Shown here one piece after another: positions 60,393 through 64,000 of a stretch of 64,000 nucleotides of DNA. The notes under the pieces were generated by a model. That model worked only from the letters and a program-made list of their open reading frames with translations. It did not search any database and was not told the DNA's origin. The stretch comes from Hymenobacter sp. YIM 151500-1 (GTDB taxonomy: Bacteria; Bacteroidota; Bacteroidia; Cytophagales; Hymenobacteraceae). The translations under genes and the position numbers were made by a program. The stretch covers positions 1,240,001 to 1,304,000 of the forward strand of contig NZ_CP110139.1 in assembly GCF_025979885.1 (NCBI RefSeq), written 5' to 3'. Position 1 is the first letter of the stretch. Every line of letters starts with the position of its first letter.

Positions 60393-63141
60393 TCCCAATT
60401 GAAAACTCCACGGCAAACGTGGCGCCTTGCTCGGGCTGGCTTTCCACCCAGATGCGGCCGGCGTGCAACTCCACGATTTTCTTGGTAATGGCCAGGCCCA
60501 GGCCCGAGCCTTCGGGCTTGCGCGTGGTCTGGTTGCGGGCCTGAAAAAACTTGTCGAAGATGAGCTGGTGAAACTCCGGGGCAATGCCCTTGCCGTTGTC
60601 CTGCACCCGGATGCGGAGCGTGTCGGGCGCGGCCTCAGCCACCACCCGGATGCGCCCCGTCCCATCGGCCCGGCACGATTTTACGGCGTTGCTCAAGAGG
60701 TTCACGAGTACCTGCATCAGCCGGTCCCGGTCGCCGGCCAGGGGCGGCAGGGCGGGCGGCACGGCCACGTCGAGGTGGATGTGCTTGTCGCGCAGCAGCT
60801 GGCCCACCGCGTCGAGGGCGTCGCTGATGACTTCGGCCACGTCCACCGGGGCCTTGTCCAGGGTGGCCTTGCCCGACTCGTACTTCTCCAGGTCGAGCAC
60901 CAGGGTAATCAGCCGGCTCAGCCGCTCCGATTCCTTGGTAATAGTGAGCAGAAAACGCTGGCGCTCCTCCTCGTCCATGTCGGGGTTATCGGTCAGGATT
61001 TCGGACAGAGCCCGAATGCTGGTGAGCGGGGTGCGCAGCTCGTGGGTGACGGTGTACAGAAACTCGTCTTTGTGCTGGTCCAGCTCCTGAAGCTGGTTGT
61101 AGGCGGCTTGCAGCTCCTGGGTAAGGCGCTGGAGCTGGCGCTGCTGCTTCTGGAGTTGGCGGTTGGCTTCCAGCAGCTGCTGGCTTTCTTTCAAGATACC
61201 CACTACGTTGTCGAAGCTGATGTCTTCGGTGCCCACGGAGGAGCTGAGCAGCAGCCGGGCCGAGGCCGGGCCGATGGAGCCAGCCAGCAGGCGCTCGGCG
61301 TAGGCCAGCAGGCGCGGGTCGGCCTGGGGTGGCGTTAGGGCCGCTTCGGTGGCCGCGTGGGCATCCGGGAACCGCTCCTGGAAGGCGTGCAGGGCCTGGT
61401 TGGTGCGCCTCTTCCCCAGAAAACCCGTGAGCAGGGCCCGCACATCGGGCAGGCGGGCCGCGCTCTGCCAGCCGGCCGGCCCTTCAAACGGGGTGCCGTA
61501 GCGAAACACGTCCACGAACACGTTGGCCTGGCGCTGCTCCAGGGCCGAGGGCGCCCCCAGCAACGACACGCCCACGTAGCAGCCCACATTGAAAAACCAG
61601 CTCCAGAACAAGCCGTGCGAGAGGTAGTCGAGCCCTTCGAGCCCGAACAAGGCAAACGGCCGCAGTCCGCCCAGGCCCAGCGGCCCCTCGGTGAGCAGGC
61701 TTTCGGGCAGCAGGCCGGGGGCCACCATCGTGGGCAGCACCAGAGTGTAGAGCCACACCGCAAACCCGGCCAACAGGCCCGCCGTGGCGCCCTGATGGGT
61801 GCCGCCCTTCCAGTAGAGCCCGCCCAGCACCACCGGCACAAACTGCGCCACCGCCGCAAACGACACCAGCCCGATGTTCACGAGCGGCAGCAGGTGGCCC
61901 ACGGCGGCGTAGTAGCCAAAAGCCAGGGCCAGCACCAGCACCACGGCCAGGCGGCGGCTGTGCAGGGCTGCCTGCCCCAGGTAGGCAAACCAGCGCGGCC
62001 CCTCGGCCCGGGCGGCCGGAATGCGCACCAGCAAAGGCATGAGCAGATGGTTGCTCATCATCACGCTCAGGGCAATGGTTTCGACGATAATCATGCTGCT
62101 GGCCGCCGACAGTCCGCCCAGGTAGATGAGCAGGGCCAGCCAGGGCCGACCCGCTTGCAAGGGTAGGGCCAGCACAAACGTGTCGGCGTCGAGCAAGGCC
62201 AGGGGGTCGAGCAGGCGCCCCCCGAAGGCCAGGGGCAGCACAAACAGATTGATGACGATGAGGTAGAGCGGAAACAGCCACATGGCCTTGCGCAGGTGGT
62301 CCTCGTTCACGTTTTCGACCACCGCCACCTGAAACTGCCGGGGCAGCAGCAGAATGGCAGCCATGCTCAGCAGCAGCAGGGTAAACCACTGCCCCGGCGT
62401 GGTGCCGGCCCCGTGCAGCGTGAACAGCCGGGCCAGGTCGGGCAGGGCGGCGGCCCGCTCAAATACATCCGCAAACCCGTTGAACAGCCCGTAGGTGACG
62501 AACAGCCCGGCGGCCAGAAACGCCACCAGCTTCACGAGGCTTTCCAGGGCCACGGCCAGCACCATGCCCTCGTGCCGCTCGGTGGCTTCGATGGAGCGCA
62601 CCCCGAAAATGATGGTGAAAAACGCCAGCGCCACCGTCGTGTACAGGGCCGAGCCGGCCGCGGCGGCCCCTTCCACCGGCAGGTGCAACGTGCTGGGCGG
62701 CCGGGTCAGGATGTCGAACGAAGCCGCAATAGCCTTGATTTGCAGGGAAATGTAGGGCACCACGCCCAGCACGCACCCGGCCGTGGCCAGGGCGCCCAGC
62801 GAGGCGCTTTTGCCGTAGCGGGCCGAGATGAAGTCGGCAATGGAAGTGAGGCGCTGGGTGTGGCACACCCGGATAATCTTGCGCAGCACCAGCCAAGCCG
62901 CCGGCGCCATCAGCGTGGGGCCCAGGTAGATGCCGACAAACTCCAGCCCGTAGTACGCTGCCCGCCCCACCGAGCCGTAGTAGGTCCAGGCCGTGCAGTA
63001 CACGGCCATGCTCAGGGCGTACACGTAGGGGTTGCTCACCAGGCTTCGCCGCTCCGCCGAGCGCCGCTCCGCCGCATACGCCACCCCGAACAGCAGCGCG
63101 AGGTAGCCGAAGGAAAAGCCGATGACAAGCCAGGCGGGCAT
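60385..63141 (-). CDS. Sodium:solute symporter-histidine kinase fusion (CbrA/CrbS-like)
   Basis: 918 residues from ATG 63141 (MPAWLVIGFSFGYLALLFGV). Residues 1-500 are an SSF symporter domain with about 13 helices (YCTAWTYYGSVGRAAYYGLE, RLTSIADFISARYGKSASLG). A coiled coil at about 640-685 (ESQQLLEANRQLQKQQRQLQ) leads to HisKA with the phospho-accepting His near 697 (VTHELRTPL), then HATPase_c with NLLSNAVKSC, VQDNGKGIAPEFH and GSGLGLAITKK. The fusion matches CbrA and CrbS, which sense carbon sources; CrbS/R controls acs in Vibrio and Pseudomonas. Downstream on the same strand are a receiver protein, prpE and acs, so a role in acetate/propionate use is likely (inference). Confidence 0.93.
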   Translation of the reverse strand: MPAWLVIGFSFGYLALLFGVAYAAERRSAERRSLVSNPYVYALSMAVYCTAWTYYGSVGRAAYYGLEFVGIYLGPTLMAPAAWLVLRKIIRVCHTQRLTSIADFISARYGKSASLGALATAGCVLGVVPYISLQIKAIAASFDILTRPPSTLHLPVEGAAAAGSALYTTVALAFFTIIFGVRSIEATERHEGMVLAVALESLVKLVAFLAAGLFVTYGLFNGFADVFERAAALPDLARLFTLHGAGTTPGQWFTLLLLSMAAILLLPRQFQVAVVENVNEDHLRKAMWLFPLYLIVINLFVLPLAFGGRLLDPLALLDADTFVLALPLQAGRPWLALLIYLGGLSAASSMIIVETIALSVMMSNHLLMPLLVRIPAARAEGPRWFAYLGQAALHSRRLAVVLVLALAFGYYAAVGHLLPLVNIGLVSFAAVAQFVPVVLGGLYWKGGTHQGATAGLLAGFAVWLYTLVLPTMVAPGLLPESLLTEGPLGLGGLRPFALFGLEGLDYLSHGLFWSWFFNVGCYVGVSLLGAPSALEQRQANVFVDVFRYGTPFEGPAGWQSAARLPDVRALLTGFLGKRRTNQALHAFQERFPDAHAATEAALTPPQADPRLLAYAERLLAGSIGPASARLLLSSSVGTEDISFDNVVGILKESQQLLEANRQLQKQQRQLQRLTQELQAAYNQLQELDQHKDEFLYTVTHELRTPLTSIRALSEILTDNPDMDEEERQRFLLTITKESERLSRLITLVLDLEKYESGKATLDKAPVDVAEVISDALDAVGQLLRDKHIHLDVAVPPALPPLAGDRDRLMQVLVNLLSNAVKSCRADGTGRIRVVAEAAPDTLRIRVQDNGKGIAPEFHQLIFDKFFQARNQTTRKPEGSGLGLAITKKIVELHAGRIWVESQPEQGATFAVEFSIGNE

Positions 63142-63149
63142 GTTTTGGA

Positions 63150-63178
63150 AATGAGTGAATGAGTGGATGAGTGAATGA
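63150..63178 (+). repeat. Octamer tract, copy 6
   Basis: GAATGAGT/GGATGAGT units between the kinase start and the four-helix-bundle gene. Confidence 0.75.
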
Positions 63179-63182
63179 TGGT

Positions 63183-63554
63183 TTACTGGGCGGAGGCGGT
63201 TTTGCGGGCTGCGGTGAGAATGGCTAGTACTTCGCTGAAGTCTTGGTGCAGGGTAGCCAATTTGGCTTCGGGAAAAATGCCTGCTTCCGTCAGCAGCTCC
63301 AGCCAGTACAATGTTTCGTCGGTTTCCTCTACACAGATACACAGCTTGGCGTAATGTTCCGCCTTAGACCTGGCCCGGCACACCGCCCGGTAATTAGCGC
63401 CAACCGAAGTAGCCGAGCGCAAAAGCTGTTTACCGATAATTCGCGCTTCATCCGTTTTGGGCAGGCGCTGAAATAGTCGAATGGTACGCAGAGCCATTTG
63501 CTTGGTGCGGCTCCGTAATGCTTCTGTGAAAGCTGCTTTGTTTACTTTATCCAT
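63183..63554 (-). CDS. Four-helix-bundle protein (23S rRNA intervening-sequence type)
   Basis: 123 residues. IRLFQRLPKTDEARIIGKQL, LRSATSVGANYRAVCRARSK, and ETDETLYWLELLTEAG are the hallmarks of the small four-helix-bundle family first met in intervening sequences of 23S rRNA genes. The structure forms ring-like pentamers; the function is not known. Copies travel as solitary genes in Bacteroidota and cyanobacteria. Here it lies between the small membrane protein and the kinase genes, bracketed by octamer tracts on both sides, as if inserted in an older operon. Confidence 0.92.
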   Translation of the reverse strand: MDKVNKAAFTEALRSRTKQMALRTIRLFQRLPKTDEARIIGKQLLRSATSVGANYRAVCRARSKAEHYAKLCICVEETDETLYWLELLTEAGIFPEAKLATLHQDFSEVLAILTAARKTASAQ

Positions 63555-63605
63555 ATAGCAAACTACCCACTATTTATCCGGTGTCATAACTTCCTAACAA
63601 GTCCC

Positions 63606-63657
63606 TATTCACTCATTCACTCACCTGCTCATTCACTCACCTGCTCATTCACTCATT
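63606..63657 (-). repeat. Octamer tract, copy 7 (inverted)
   Basis: ACTCATTC with CTGCTCATTCACTCAC variants. The TGA stop of the small membrane protein (63653-63655) is in its right end. Confidence 0.8.
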
Positions 63658-63865
63658 TCCTCACCAGCCACCCCGTAGCGGCTACCAGGGCCACCCAGGC
63701 CAGCAGCACATAGAGGTAGAGCACCGGGATGCCCCCTACCCTGCCGTCGTGGTCGAAAACGGCCAACAGGGGGAAGTTGAGCAGCACACCGAACAGCACG
63801 GTTAAGAACAGCAGCCGCTGCCCGCGCCGCTGCTCCGGGCGCTCCTGGGGCGAAATGGAAGGCAT
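63653..63865 (-). CDS. Small two-helix membrane protein
   Basis: 70 residues (MPSISPQERPEQRRGQRLLF) with two membrane helices (LFLTVLFGVLLNFPLLAVF and LYLYVLLAWVALVAATGWLV) joined by a short loop. It precedes the symporter/kinase gene, as small membrane proteins do for related transporters (DUF485 with ActP; CbrX with CbrA in Pseudomonas). By position it may be an accessory subunit of the symporter domain (inference); I do not recognise a named family. Its stop opens an octamer tract. Confidence 0.65.
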   Translation of the reverse strand: MPSISPQERPEQRRGQRLLFLTVLFGVLLNFPLLAVFDHDGRVGGIPVLYLYVLLAWVALVAATGWLVRK

Positions 63866-63947
63866 GATGGAAGTTAGAAAGTTGGGAAGTTGAGAAGGTA
63901 GAAAGTGAACAGGAGGAGATGAAGCTGTTCAGGAAAGCCGATAGACC

Positions 63948-64000
63948 GTCATGCTGAGCTTGTCGAAGCATCTTTACCGCTTCGTCTGCACATGATGAAA
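63948..64000. repeat. Palindromic element, family A, copy 4 (left arm; runs off the window)
   Basis: GTCATGCTGAGCTTGTCGAA then GCATCTTTACCGCTTCG. The right arm lies outside. Confidence 0.7.

Overview
This window reads as the chromosome of a GC-rich member of the Bacteroidota, most likely Hymenobacter or a close relative (inference). The evidence is a type IX secretion (gliding-motility type) C-terminal sorting domain at 443-2698, many promoters with the Bacteroidota -7 box TAnnTTTG (for example before dnaG, mrp, nifU and fahA), Bacteroidota-typical families (DUF4920, DUF2807 head-GIN, OmpA lipoproteins, DUF6630) and high GC throughout except in a few islands. There is no prophage, CRISPR array, rRNA or tRNA that I can see.

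Layout. 0-13 kb: start of an M1 aminopeptidase, a T9SS-sorted protein, cytochrome oxidase subunit III, a frameshifted hypothetical pair, a DUF4920 lipoprotein, ligA, a rhodanese, a polysaccharide deacetylase, dapA, a CCG-domain Fe-S protein and an HMG-CoA lyase. 13-31 kb: mostly envelope proteins and secreted hydrolases (M23, S8, M28 and M14 peptidases, OmpA, DUF1028, DoxX) plus surE, a GT2 glycosyltransferase and a 2H phosphoesterase. 31.4-36.8 kb is the accessory region. It holds a PoNe-like DNase toxin with a PoNi-like immunity gene and a DUF6630 gene, closed by a terminator. Next to it an AT-rich restriction-modification cassette has replaced the middle of an MmeI-like type II RM gene, leaving its N- and C-terminal remnants on either side. 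37-46 kb: ribBA, proC, two overlapping glycosyltransferase genes, a K+ channel, dnaG and a head-GIN protein. 46.6-49.2 kb: mrp and nifU, then a small AT-rich island with a frameshifted nucleotidyltransferase gene. 49.3-55 kb: fahA, cobTSC and a zinc dehydrogenase. 55.3-64 kb: acs, prpE, a receiver-only response regulator, a sodium-symporter/histidine-kinase fusion and a small membrane protein, all on the minus strand. This resembles the CrbS/CrbR-acs arrangement known from proteobacteria and suggests sensing and activation of acetate or propionate.

The most unusual global feature is the intergenic sequence. Nearly every gene end carries a palindromic element, and at least ten sequence families occur. 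Several are nested inverted repeats of 100-350 bp. Many start exactly at, or supply, the stop codon of the neighbouring gene: family D joins the TAG codons of two convergent gene pairs, GAATGAGT octamer tracts carry the stops of five genes, family E encodes C-terminal tails of two unrelated proteins, and family G overlaps the dnaG stop. This is the best candidate here for something undescribed, followed by the RM-into-RM replacement and the composition mosaic across the toxin/immunity pair.
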